A DNA stretch of 64,000 bases from Mangrovimicrobium sp048323675. Lineage in GTDB: Bacteria; Pseudomonadota; Gammaproteobacteria; Pseudomonadales; Halieaceae. The translations under genes and the position numbers were made by a program. The notes beneath the pieces were generated by a model, which made no database searches, was not told the origin of the DNA, and worked only from the letters and a program-made list of their open reading frames with translations. The stretch is taken from positions 806,001 through 870,000 of the forward strand of contig NZ_JBLWFK010000002.1 of NCBI RefSeq assembly GCF_048323675.1. Reading direction: 5' to 3'. Below, piece by piece: positions 18,438 through 26,559 of this stretch; position 1 is the first letter of the stretch; the number at the start of each line of letters is the position of its first letter.

Positions 18438-20394
18438 CCTCCAGTGCCTGTGTCCTGCGCTCCGGCTGCATGCGGTAGCGGCGATCGAGGACCGTGGTAA
18501 ATCCGCCCAGGGCGATCAGGATCGCACCCAGCCACATCCAGCGCACCATGGGTTTGTAATGCAGGCGAATCGCCCAGGCGCCGCCGTCGCCCACCGGTTC
18601 GCCCATGGCGACATACAGGTCGCGGAACAGGCCGGCGTCGATGGCGGCCTCGGTCATCACCGAGCCACTGGCCAGGTAACGGCGTTTCTGCGGGGCCAGC
18701 CGGGCGATCTCGCGGCCCTCGACCAGCACGGTGAAGCGCGCCTCGTCGGCGACGAAGTTGGGTCCGCGCAGGTTGGCGAGGTCGTCGAAGCGGAATTCAT
18801 AGCCGGCCAGGGTCTCGCTGTCCCCCGGCGACATCTTGAGGTCGCGCTCGATGGCATACTGGCTGGTAGCGACGACGCCCACTACACAGGCAGCGAAACC
18901 GAGGTGGGCGATGACCATGCCCCAGTAGCTGGGGGACAGGCGGCGCAGCCCGCGCGCGGCGCTATCGGCGAGGCGCACCCGGTAGATGAGGTCTCTGGCC
19001 AGGCCCAGCACCAGCCAGCCGGCCAGCAGCACGGCCAGCGCCACCCAGATATTGAACTCGCCGCCGAGCAGCGGCAACAGCAGCGCGCAGCCCAGCGCGA
19101 TAACGCCCGGCAGCAACAGCTCACGCAGCCAGCGCGCGCTGCTGTCCTGCTTCCAGCGCGACACCGGGCCGACACCCATGAAGGGCACCAGCAGCGCCAT
19201 CAGGGGCACGAACACGGCATTGAAGTATGGCGGCCCGACCGAGTACTTGCCCTGCCCCAGCGCATCCATGATCAGGGGGAACAGGGTGCCGAAGAGCACG
19301 GTGAGCGTGGCCACCAGGAAGACGATATTATTCAGCAGCAGCAGGGTTTCCCGCGATACCCAGGCGAAACTCACCCGACTGCTGACCGCCGGCGCGCGCA
19401 GGGCGTAGAGCGTCAGGGAACCGCCGACCACGATGCCGAGGAACACCAGGATGAACATGCCCCGCGCCGGATCGGTGGCGAAGGCGTGCACCGAGGTCAG
19501 CACACCGGAGCGCACCAGGAAGGTTCCCAGCAGGCTGAGGGAAAAGGCGAAGATCGCCAGCAGCACGGTCCAGCTCTTGAACAGGCCGCGCTTCTCGGTC
19601 ACCGCCAGTGAATGCACCAGCGCGGTACCGGCCAGCCAAGGCATGAAAGACGCGTTTTCCACCGGGTCCCAGAACCACCAGCCGCCCCAGCCCAGTTCGT
19701 AGTAGGCCCACCAGCTGCCGAGCATGATGCCGAGACTCAGGAAGCCCCAGGCGACGTTGGTCCAGGGCCGCGACCAGCGCGCCCAGGCCGCGTCGAGGCG
19801 CCCGCCCAGCAGTGCGGCGATGGCGAAGGCAAAGGCCACGGAAAAGCCGACATAGCCCATGTACAGCAGCGGCGGGTGGATAATCAGCCCCGGGTCCTGC
19901 AACAGCGGGTTGAGGTCCGCGCCGTCCGCGGGGATTCCGGGCAGCATGCGGGCAAAGGGATTGGACGTTAACAGGGAGAAGGACAGGAAGCCCACCGCGA
20001 TCGCCCCCATCACCGACAGCACCCGCGCCAGCACCACCAGCGGCAGTTGCCGGCTGAACAGCGCCACCGCCGAAGTCCAGAAGGCCAGCACCAGCACCCA
20101 CAGCAGCAGCGAACCCTCGTGGTTACCCCACACGGCACTGAACTTGTAGATGGGTGGCAGCAGCGAGTTGCTGTTGTTGGCCACCAGGGACACGGAAAAG
20201 TCGTCCTGCAGGAAGGAAATCGCCAGGCAGGTGAAGCTGATGCCGACAAAAACCAGCATGCCCAGCGCCAGGCCCGGCGCCAGTTCCATCGCGCCGCGGT
20301 TGTTGCGCCAGGCGCCCCAGGCGGGCACCACGGCCAGCACCAGGGCCAGCGCCAGGGCGAGAATCAGGGAGAAGTGCCCGAACTCGGGAATCAT
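18415..20394 (-). CDS. ccmF: Heme lyase subunit CcmF
   Basis: CcmF is the polytopic core of the cytochrome c heme ligase. The 659-residue protein has about 14-15 membrane segments and the conserved heme-handling WWD motif GWGGWWFWDPVEN (235-247). Family histidines are visible (NHEGSLLLWV, IIHPPLLYMGY), and a large periplasmic domain lies near the C terminus. The length is normal. Its start overlaps the ccmE stop by 4 bases. Confidence 0.97.
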   Translation of the reverse strand: MIPEFGHFSLILALALALVLAVVPAWGAWRNNRGAMELAPGLALGMLVFVGISFTCLAISFLQDDFSVSLVANNSNSLLPPIYKFSAVWGNHEGSLLLWVLVLAFWTSAVALFSRQLPLVVLARVLSVMGAIAVGFLSFSLLTSNPFARMLPGIPADGADLNPLLQDPGLIIHPPLLYMGYVGFSVAFAFAIAALLGGRLDAAWARWSRPWTNVAWGFLSLGIMLGSWWAYYELGWGGWWFWDPVENASFMPWLAGTALVHSLAVTEKRGLFKSWTVLLAIFAFSLSLLGTFLVRSGVLTSVHAFATDPARGMFILVFLGIVVGGSLTLYALRAPAVSSRVSFAWVSRETLLLLNNIVFLVATLTVLFGTLFPLIMDALGQGKYSVGPPYFNAVFVPLMALLVPFMGVGPVSRWKQDSSARWLRELLLPGVIALGCALLLPLLGGEFNIWVALAVLLAGWLVLGLARDLIYRVRLADSAARGLRRLSPSYWGMVIAHLGFAACVVGVVATSQYAIERDLKMSPGDSETLAGYEFRFDDLANLRGPNFVADEARFTVLVEGREIARLAPQKRRYLASGSVMTEAAIDAGLFRDLYVAMGEPVGDGGAWAIRLHYKPMVRWMWLGAILIALGGFTTVLDRRYRMQPERRTQALEGAHAGAA

Positions 20395-20840
20395 TGGCCG
20401 TACCCCTCTGGCTTGCCGCCGGAACGCTCCAGTGCCTCGGCCACTTCCGGAGGCATGTAGTTCTCGTCGTGCTTGGCCAAGACCTCGGAGGCGACCAGTA
20501 CGCCGTCTTCACGCAACTGGCCGGCCGCCACCGCACCCTGCCCTTCGTCGAACAGGTCGGGCAGGATACCCACGTAGACGACCGGGACCGTGGCGGCATA
20601 ATCGGTCAGCTCGAAGCGCACTTCGAGGCTGTCATTGCTGCGCTGGACGCTGCCGTCCACCACCATGCCGCCCACCCGGATGGACTGGCCCAGCGGGGCC
20701 TTGCCGGCGGCCACTTCGGCGGGCGGGAAAAACAGGTTGATATTGCCGCGCAGGGCGTAGGCCACCAGGCCGATGGCGACAGTGGAAAAAAATACCAGGA
20801 ACAGGACCAGGTACAGGCGCTGTTTGCGCACCGGATGCAT
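20391..20840 (-). CDS. ccmE: Heme chaperone CcmE
   Basis: CcmE carries heme covalently in the periplasm from CcmC to CcmF. The 149-residue protein has an N-terminal membrane anchor (about 9-29), an OB-fold domain and the heme-binding motif with His124 in LAKHDENYMPPE, the typical histidine form. Its ATG overlaps the ccmD stop by one base (TGATG), a sign of translational coupling. Confidence 0.96.
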   Translation of the reverse strand: MHPVRKQRLYLVLFLVFFSTVAIGLVAYALRGNINLFFPPAEVAAGKAPLGQSIRVGGMVVDGSVQRSNDSLEVRFELTDYAATVPVVYVGILPDLFDEGQGAVAAGQLREDGVLVASEVLAKHDENYMPPEVAEALERSGGKPEGYGQ

Positions 20841-21037
20841 CAGCTACCTCCACCACTCGGGGTGTGCGCGCCGGCACGGCGCAGTTCTCCACTGATATCG
20901 CGCAACAGGCGGCGCCGGCGACGCAGGGGAATTATGAGCACCGAGGCCACCACCAGCAGGGCCATGGCGTAGGCTGCCCAGACGAAGCCGCCGTGTCCAT
21001 CCATTTGCAGGAGCGCGTGGAAATCCTCGAAATACAT
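20840..21037 (-). CDS. ccmD: Heme exporter protein CcmD
   Basis: This is a small membrane protein that stabilises the CcmABC-CcmE complex. The 65-residue product has one membrane segment (about 17-37) followed by the basic stretch PLRRRRRLLRD, as expected for CcmD. It lies 9 bases after ccmC and is coupled to ccmE. Confidence 0.9.
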   Translation of the reverse strand: MYFEDFHALLQMDGHGGFVWAAYAMALLVVASVLIIPLRRRRRLLRDISGELRRAGAHTPSGGGS

Positions 21038-21046
21038 TCGGCCAGC

Positions 21047-21790
21047 CTACCCCGCCACGCCCGGCAGCATCTTGCGCACCCAGTTGGCGCGCCGCTCGCG
21101 GTGCAGTATTTCAGCCCGCATGTTGAGCAGCAGGGCACAGGCGAACAGGGCGTAGAATGCGATGATCATCAGCAACAGTGGATACAACATGCTTGCGTGA
21201 ATACTGGATTCGCCGGTGAATTTTATAGAGGCGGGCTGATGCAGACTGTACCACCAATCCACCGACTTGTAGATGATGGGAATGTTAACCGTACCCACAA
21301 GGCTCAATACCGCGCAGGCCTTGCCCGCGGCTTCCTTGTTGTCGAAGGCCTCGTAGAGCGCCACCACGCCGAGGTAGAGGAAGAACAGTACCAGCATCGA
21401 GGTGATGCGCGCGTCCCATACCCACCAGGTACCCCAGGTCGGCTTGCCCCAGATGGCGCCGGTGACCAGCGCGAGAAAGGTAAACGCCGCGCCCACCGGT
21501 GCGCAGCACTTCATGGCCACATCGGCCATTTTCATTTTCCAGATGAGGCTGATGGCGCCTGCGGTGGCCATGACGTAATAGCCCGCCAGCGCCACCACCG
21601 AGGCGGGCACATGGATATAGATAATCCGGTAGCTGTTGCCCTGGCGGAAGTCCGGCGCGGTGAACAGCAGGCCCCAGACCGCCCCGCAGACCAGCGCGAG
21701 GAGGGTCGCGGGCAACAGGAAACGCAGGATTGCTCCGGAGATCGCGTAGAGCCAGGGAGGGGAACCGAGTTTATGGAAGAATGTCCACAT
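21047..21790 (-). CDS. ccmC: Heme exporter protein CcmC
   Basis: CcmC loads heme onto CcmE. The 247-residue protein has six membrane segments and the WWD motif WGTWWVWDARITSM (119-132) flanked by conserved histidines (YIHVPAS and the later YSLHQPASI). It follows ccmB by 57 bases, the largest gap in the cluster. Length and motifs are normal. Confidence 0.96.
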   Translation of the reverse strand: MWTFFHKLGSPPWLYAISGAILRFLLPATLLALVCGAVWGLLFTAPDFRQGNSYRIIYIHVPASVVALAGYYVMATAGAISLIWKMKMADVAMKCCAPVGAAFTFLALVTGAIWGKPTWGTWWVWDARITSMLVLFFLYLGVVALYEAFDNKEAAGKACAVLSLVGTVNIPIIYKSVDWWYSLHQPASIKFTGESSIHASMLYPLLLMIIAFYALFACALLLNMRAEILHRERRANWVRKMLPGVAG

Positions 21791-21847
21791 AGCGCGTTGG
21801 ATTATACCGGGGCCGCTTGGCCGGACAACTGAAAACTACCGCCTTGC

Positions 21848-22534
21848 TCAGGCATCGATGCTGATCCTCAATCCCGCCGCGATGGCGAATGGCGCGAGCG
21901 CGATGGACAGGCAGAGCATCGCGCCGAGAATTGCCAGGTGCGGTCCGACGGGAAACCCCTCCGCCGCGGCCCGCACCGCCGCGCTGCCAAAAATGAGCAC
22001 CGGAATATAGAGCGGCAGAATCAGCAGCGAGATCAGCACCCCACCCCGCTTCAGCCCCACGGTCAGCGCCGCCCCGATCCCGCCGACCAGGCTGAGCACC
22101 GCGGAACCCAGCAGCAGGCTGGCGAACAGGGTCGGCAGGGCCGCGCCGGGTAGTCCCAGCATCAAACCGAACACCGGCGAGGCGATGGCCAGCAGGACCC
22201 CGGTCACCAGCCAGTGCGCGACCACGTAGGCGAGCACAGAGAAATACAGCGGCTGTGGCGATAACAGCAGCTGTTCGAGGCTGCCGTCATCGAAATCGCT
22301 GCGAAACACCGTATCGGAGGTCAGCAGGCTGGACAGCAGGGCGATGATCCACAGGATACCGGGCGCAAAGGACGCCAGCCGGGCCGGGTCCGGCCCGAGG
22401 CCGAGCGGGAACAGGGCCACCACCATCAGGAAGAACAGCAGGGGATTGGCGACCCCGGCGGGCCGGCGCAGGGCCAGCACCAGCTGCCGCTGCAGCAGGC
22501 GCCGGCAGAACGTGGGCGTCGACAGCCCGCTCAC
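21848..22534 (-). CDS. ccmB: Heme exporter permease CcmB
   Basis: This is the membrane subunit of the CcmAB ABC complex, with six predicted membrane segments. The start chosen is the GTG at 22534: it overlaps the ccmA stop in the form GTGA and has a GAGGGG ribosome site 9 bases upstream. That gives 228 residues, close to the usual length of about 220. A GTG at 22558 is an alternative and would add 8 residues. The motif FRSDFDDGSLEQLLLSP is typical of CcmB. Confidence 0.93.
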   Translation of the reverse strand: MSGLSTPTFCRRLLQRQLVLALRRPAGVANPLLFFLMVVALFPLGLGPDPARLASFAPGILWIIALLSSLLTSDTVFRSDFDDGSLEQLLLSPQPLYFSVLAYVVAHWLVTGVLLAIASPVFGLMLGLPGAALPTLFASLLLGSAVLSLVGGIGAALTVGLKRGGVLISLLILPLYIPVLIFGSAAVRAAAEGFPVGPHLAILGAMLCLSIALAPFAIAAGLRISIDA

Positions 22535-23121
22535 TGGCGCAGCCCCTCGCGCAGGCACAGCCGGTACAGGACGTCGACCGGCCGCAGCGCCTGGTGCGAG
22601 GTGAGAACCACACAGCCCCCCTGCCGCGCGTGTTCGGCGAACACCTGTTCCAGCGCAGCGACACCGTCGACGTCGATGGCGGTGAAGGGTTCATCCAGCA
22701 GCCACAGGGGGCTGTTACTGAGGTAGAGCCGCGCCAGGCTGACCCGGCGCTGCTGCCCGGCAGACAGGTTGTGGCTCGGCACATCCTCGTAGCCGAACAG
22801 GCCGACCCGTTCCAGCGCCGCATCGATCGCGGCCAGCGGGTAATCGCCCTCGCCCGCCGCGTGCCAGGCGAGATTCTCGCGCGGCGTCAGCAGGCTTTTT
22901 ACGGCGGGCTGGTGCCCGAGGAATAGCAGGGGCGCGCAGCGCTCCACCGCGCCGTCGAAACCGTAGCGGGACAGGCCGGCGAGAATCCGTAACAGGCTGG
23001 TTTTACCCGCGCCGTTGACGCCCTCGACCTGCACCAGCTGGCCGGGCCGTAGTTCGAAACTGAGATCGCGGAACAGCTCCCGCCCGCCGCGGGACAGACC
23101 CAGCCCCTGTGCGCGTAACAT
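22531..23121 (-). CDS. ccmA: Heme exporter ATP-binding protein CcmA
   Basis: This ATPase releases holo-CcmE from CcmC. It has Walker A GVNGAGKTS (about 34-42), an ABC signature in the form LSAGQQRRVSLARL, Walker B LWLLDEPFTAID and a downstream switch histidine (LTSHQ). The product is 196 residues, slightly short but typical for CcmA. The ATG at 23121 is chosen because the protein then begins MLRAQGLGLSRGGRELF; the frame stays open upstream into ttcA without family similarity. It is the first ccm gene, 23 bases after the ttcA stop. Confidence 0.94.
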   Translation of the reverse strand: MLRAQGLGLSRGGRELFRDLSFELRPGQLVQVEGVNGAGKTSLLRILAGLSRYGFDGAVERCAPLLFLGHQPAVKSLLTPRENLAWHAAGEGDYPLAAIDAALERVGLFGYEDVPSHNLSAGQQRRVSLARLYLSNSPLWLLDEPFTAIDVDGVAALEQVFAEHARQGGCVVLTSHQALRPVDVLYRLCLREGLRQ

Positions 23122-23144
23122 CACCGGGGCTGCGGCCTGATTCG

Positions 23145-23990
23145 TCAGAGGTTCACCACATTGACGACGGGGATGTGCAGGCTGGTGTCGATCTGTTCGG
23201 CCCGCAGGCTGCGGAAGTCGAACAGCTCGCCATCGGCCAGCTGCGAGGGCGCGACGTTGGCAATACTGCGGAAAATGGTCTCGGTGCGCCCGGGGTACTG
23301 GCGCTCCCAGTCGAGCAGCATCTTCTTCACTTCCTGCCGCTGCAGGTTTTCCTGCGAGCCGCAGAGGTTGCAGGGAATGATCGGGAAGGCCTTGTAATCG
23401 GCGTAGCGGACGAGGTCTTTCTCCCGGCAGTAGGCCAGCGGGCGAATGACCACGTTCCGCTTGTCGTCGGAAAGCAGCTTGGGCGGCATGGCCTTGAGGC
23501 TGCCCTGGAAGAACATGTTGAGGAACAGGGTCTCGACGATGTCGTCCCGGTGGTGGCCCAGCGCGATCTTGGTCGCACCGATGTCCTGGGCAAAACCGTA
23601 CAGGCTGCCGCGGCGCAGGCGCGAGCACAGGCCGCAGGTGGTTTTGCCCTCGGGCACCACTTCCTTGACGATGCTGTAGGTGTCCTTTTCCAGGATGTAA
23701 TAAGGAACACCTATATCTGTCAGGTAGGCCGGCAGCACATCCTCGGGAAAACCGGGCTGCTTCTGGTCGAGGTTGACGGCCACCAGCTCGAAATTCACCG
23801 GGGCGCTCTGCTGCAGGTTCATCAGGATATCCAGCATGGCATAGGAATCCTTGCCGCCGGACAGGCACACCATGACCTTGTCGCCCTCCTCGATCATGTT
23901 GTAATCGACGATGGCGTTACCCACGTTGCGCCGCAGGCGTTTCTGCAGCTTGTTGAACTCGGTTTTTTCCTTGCGTGACAGTTCGCGCAC
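23145..23990 (-). CDS. ttcA: tRNA 2-thiocytidine(32) synthetase TtcA
   Basis: TtcA thiolates cytidine 32 of some tRNAs using ATP and an oxygen-sensitive 4Fe-4S cluster. The 281-residue protein has the PP-loop SGGKDS (44-49) and CGLCSRLRRG with Cys119 and Cys122; the third ligand is probably the cysteine in PCNLCGSQ. Length and motifs are normal. It lies upstream of ccmA on the same strand, and its 5' side faces the gene-poor stretch with structured repeats. Confidence 0.96.
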   Translation of the reverse strand: MRELSRKEKTEFNKLQKRLRRNVGNAIVDYNMIEEGDKVMVCLSGGKDSYAMLDILMNLQQSAPVNFELVAVNLDQKQPGFPEDVLPAYLTDIGVPYYILEKDTYSIVKEVVPEGKTTCGLCSRLRRGSLYGFAQDIGATKIALGHHRDDIVETLFLNMFFQGSLKAMPPKLLSDDKRNVVIRPLAYCREKDLVRYADYKAFPIIPCNLCGSQENLQRQEVKKMLLDWERQYPGRTETIFRSIANVAPSQLADGELFDFRSLRAEQIDTSLHIPVVNVVNL

Positions 23991-24135
23991 GTTGCTGGCC
24001 GTTAGTACTTGATTTGGCGGGCATTTTACTTGCTGGGTGGCGGTGGGGTCCAGTGGTAAGAGTTCTCACCAACTGCATTCGGACTATCTGTTGCTCCCCC
24101 CCGGGTACCTCAGGCTCTTTCGGTGCCATGAAATC

Positions 24136-24273
24136 GGGCCAGAGCGTGTGGTATTGCCTCGCCGGGACCGCCAAAAAGCGCACATCCATGTGCAGGCTCG
24201 GCCTCCCGGAGCGCCGGCCGGGCCCTCCATGGCCTCGGACGCCCCGTCGAGGCAATACCACACGCTCTGTCCC
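24136..24273 (+). repeat. Structured element copy 1 (variable-arm stem with conserved branched core)
   Basis: Outer arms 24140-24161 and 24248-24269 are perfect 22-bp inverted repeats; with one mismatch they extend to 24136/24273. Inside is a core sharing 33 identical bases (24169-24201) with copy 3. It includes CGCCAAAAAGCGC, the hairpin GCACATCCATGTGC (24180-24193) and CAGGCTCGG. A second hairpin region ends GGCCTCGGACG. This copy has about 20 extra GC-rich bases between the two inner hairpins. The arms are unrelated to those of copies 2 and 3. Confidence 0.85.
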
Positions 24274-24363
24274 TCGCTCCGCACTCAAGATTCCACGCTT
24301 TACCTTTTTTGCAGGATTGACTCACCACATGGTTTCGGATTTTGCGCAACGGGTAGGAGTGGA

Positions 24364-24463
24364 TACGGAAAAGGGCCGGTCGAAAACGTCTGAGGCCATG
24401 GATGGCCGAAGCCGAGCTGCCAGGGATGGCGCTTTTGCGGTTTTCGACCGGCCCTTTTTCGTA
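24364..24463 (-). repeat. Structured element copy 2 (inverted orientation)
   Basis: Arms 24369-24387 and 24440-24458 are perfect 19-bp inverted repeats (AAAAGGGCCGGTCGAAAAC and its complement), extended to 24 bp with one mismatch. The core lies in the opposite orientation to copies 1 and 3. Read on the minus strand it gives CGCAAAAGCGC, CATCCCTGGCAGCTCGG, then the hairpin GGCCATCCATGGCC and TCAGACG. Both the order and the flanking core ends match the other copies despite sequence drift. The right arm ends in five T, so it might also act as a plus-strand terminator. Confidence 0.82.
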
Positions 24464-24656
24464 GCCGCGCCGGGACTCTCGCACACAACCCTGCCCACCC
24501 TGCAGACCAACGCAGATTTCAGAAACGGAGTGTCATTTCGCAGCAAATTTGGACATACAGAAGGACTATCGGGAACACCTTGTATTTTCAGCGGAATGCT
24601 CACACAATGTGCGCCCCGAAAACCCCCACCGATCCACCAACGAGGAATCGAATCCG

Positions 24657-25637
24657 ATGAAAGCACCCGTACGTGTGACCGTCACCGGAGCGGCAGGCCA
24701 GATTGGCTACGCACTGCTCTTCCGTATCGCCTCCGGCGCCATGCTCGGCGACGACCAGCCCGTAATCCTGCAACTGCTGGACATCACCCCCGCCATGGAA
24801 GCCCTCGAAGGCGTAAAAATGGAGCTCGAGGACTGTGCGTTCCCGCTGCTGGCCGGCATCGTCTGCACCGATGACCCGAACGTCGGCTTCAAGGATACCG
24901 ATTACGCACTGCTGGTCGGCGCCCGTCCCCGCGGCCCCGGCATGGAGCGCAAGGACCTGCTGGAAGCCAACGCCGCGATCTTCTCCGTACAGGGCAAGGC
25001 GATCGACGAGAACGCCAGCAAGAACATCAAGGTGCTGGTTGTCGGCAACCCCGCCAACACCAATGCGCTGATCACCCAGCGCAATGCGCCGAGCATCGAC
25101 CCGCGCAACTTCACCGCGATGACCCGTCTGGACCACAACCGCGCCAAGACCCAGATCGCGCTGAAAACCGGCAAGACTGTCAACGACGTGACCAACATGA
25201 CCATCTGGGGCAACCACTCCGCCACCCAGTACCCGGATCTGTTCAACGCTGTGGTAGACGGCCAGAAGGCCATCGACCTGGTCGACCAGGCATGGTACGA
25301 AGGCGAGTTCATCCCCGTGGTACAGCAGCGCGGCGCGGCCATCATCAAGGCCCGCGGCGCGTCTTCTGCCGCCTCTGCCGCCAATGCCGCCATCGATCAC
25401 ATGCGCTCCTGGGCGCTGGGCACCGAAGGTGACGACTGGGTTTCCATGGGCGTCTACTCCGACGGTTCATACGGCATTACCGAAGGCCTGATCTACTCTT
25501 TCCCCTGCCGCTGCAAGGACGGCGCATGGGAAATCGTGCAGGGCGCGGAAGTCGGCGAATTCAGCCAGGCCAAGATGAAGGCCACCGAGCAGGAACTGGT
25601 CGAGGAGCGCGACGCGGTTCAGCACCTGCTGCCGTAA
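24657..25637 (+). CDS. mdh: Malate dehydrogenase
   Basis: This NAD-dependent TCA-cycle enzyme converts malate to oxaloacetate. The 326-residue protein is of the cytoplasmic-type MDH family. It has the Rossmann motif TGAAGQIGYALL (about 10-21), the mobile-loop arginines in GARPRGPGMER, GNPANTNA (130-137) and the catalytic His187 in IWGNHSATQYPD. The ATG at 24657 has GAGGA 10 bases upstream; the frame is open 36 codons further but without homology. It stands alone between structured elements, with its own terminator downstream. Confidence 0.97.
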   Translation: MKAPVRVTVTGAAGQIGYALLFRIASGAMLGDDQPVILQLLDITPAMEALEGVKMELEDCAFPLLAGIVCTDDPNVGFKDTDYALLVGARPRGPGMERKDLLEANAAIFSVQGKAIDENASKNIKVLVVGNPANTNALITQRNAPSIDPRNFTAMTRLDHNRAKTQIALKTGKTVNDVTNMTIWGNHSATQYPDLFNAVVDGQKAIDLVDQAWYEGEFIPVVQQRGAAIIKARGASSAASAANAAIDHMRSWALGTEGDDWVSMGVYSDGSYGITEGLIYSFPCRCKDGAWEIVQGAEVGEFSQAKMKATEQELVEERDAVQHLLP

Positions 25638-25654
25638 GCGCCCAACGCTACAGC

Positions 25655-25689
25655 AAAGGCGTCACTTCGCAGGAAGTGGCGCCTTTTTT
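25655..25689 (+). terminator. Rho-independent terminator of mdh
   Basis: Fourteen bases (AAAGGCGTCACTTC) pair with their complement across a 4-base loop, with one G-T pair, and the stem runs into TTTTTT. It begins 18 bases after the mdh stop. Confidence 0.92.
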
Positions 25690-25728
25690 GTGTTTCGTTG
25701 GCTCAGGGGTTATCCCGCCGAGCGCGAA

Positions 25729-25828
25729 CCAGAACATCCCTGCTGGAACACGCCAAAAAGCGCACATCCATGTGCAGGCTCGGTCGGCGACGTCCTGTCG
25801 CCTCACGGTTCCAGCAGGGATGTTCTGG
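25729..25828 (+). repeat. Structured element copy 3
   Basis: Arms 25729-25749 and 25808-25828 are perfect 21-bp inverted repeats. The 58-base core (25750-25807) holds the 33 bases shared with copy 1 (25751-25783), then a hairpin GGCGACGTCCTGTCGCC and TCACG. The element lies 40 bases after the mdh terminator and before the TetR gene. Total length is 100 bases, the same as copy 2. Confidence 0.85.
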
Positions 25829-25925
25829 CTCACACTCTACCTTTCGCACCCTGTCAAAAACCCGGTGACTAGCCGAAACCTACACACATGGACTTGCCGC
25901 GTGAATACTGCTCTAATGCGGCACC

Positions 25926-26546
25926 ATGAGTGACCCCGCCCCCACCAGGAACTATCACCACGGCAACCTGCGCGCCGAGTTGATCGATACTGCCATCGCC
26001 CAGCTGGATGAAGGCGGTGTCGAGGACCTCAGCCTGCGGGCGCTGGCCCGTGCCGTCGGGGTATCCCAGACCGCGCCCTACCGCCACTTTGCGGACAAGG
26101 GCGAGCTGCTGGCGGCGATCGCGGCGAAGGGTTACCGCGACCTCTTCCAGTCCCTGAGCGAAGCCCGCGAGGCGGCCGGAGCGTGTCCCAACGGCCAGAT
26201 CAGGGCGCTGTCGCAGGCCTATGTGCAGTACGCGGCGGACAAGCCGCAGATGTTCAAGCTGATGTTCGGCCCGGCGGTACAGCCCGCGGCGCGTTACCCG
26301 GAACTGCGCGAAGCCAGCCGGCAGACGCTGCAGCTGGTGCAGCAGATCATCCTGCAGGGCATTTCCGAGGGGCTCTACGTGCAGGACGCGGACCCGATGT
26401 ACCTGGCCAACGCGGCCTGGGCCAGCATCCACGGGCTGGCGACCTTGCGGGTCGATGCCCCGGAGCTGTTCGAGCGGCATATCGACCTCGGCAAGCAGAT
26501 TGAACTCGGGGCGAAGACCTTTATCGCCGGCATCAGCCGGAGCTGA
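25926..26546 (+). CDS. TetR/AcrR-family transcriptional regulator
   Basis: This is a one-component repressor-type protein of 206 residues. The N-terminal helix-turn-helix (about 15-60) includes LSLRALARAVGVSQTAPYRHF; the NYHHGNLR opening is typical of a TetR subgroup with a WHG-type C-terminal domain (about 90-200). The ligand is unknown. It converges on the YbbP permease gene with 13 bases between stops. The promoter region contains structured element copy 3. Confidence 0.92.
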   Translation: MSDPAPTRNYHHGNLRAELIDTAIAQLDEGGVEDLSLRALARAVGVSQTAPYRHFADKGELLAAIAAKGYRDLFQSLSEAREAAGACPNGQIRALSQAYVQYAADKPQMFKLMFGPAVQPAARYPELREASRQTLQLVQQIILQGISEGLYVQDADPMYLANAAWASIHGLATLRVDAPELFERHIDLGKQIELGAKTFIAGISRS

Positions 26547-26559
26547 TCCCGCCCGACCG

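Larger units (their letters stand above)
23991..24656. other. Gene-free stretch between ttcA and mdh
   Basis: This 666-base stretch separates divergent ttcA and mdh. It contains two structured inverted-repeat elements (24136-24273 and 24364-24463, listed separately), a TTGACT at 24317-24322 that could be a -35 without a convincing -10, and the mdh leader. Open frames here are short, run through the palindromes and show no family signature, so I call none as genes. Confidence 0.7.

Noticed and set aside
24136..24463. Short open frames running through the palindromic elements
   Set aside because: They exist on both strands only because the sequence is symmetrical and GC-rich. No ribosome site or family resemblance was seen.
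24136..25828. Structured elements as integron attC sites
   Set aside because: The conserved RYYYAAC/GTTRRRY ends, an integrase and cassette genes are absent; here the core is conserved and the arms vary.
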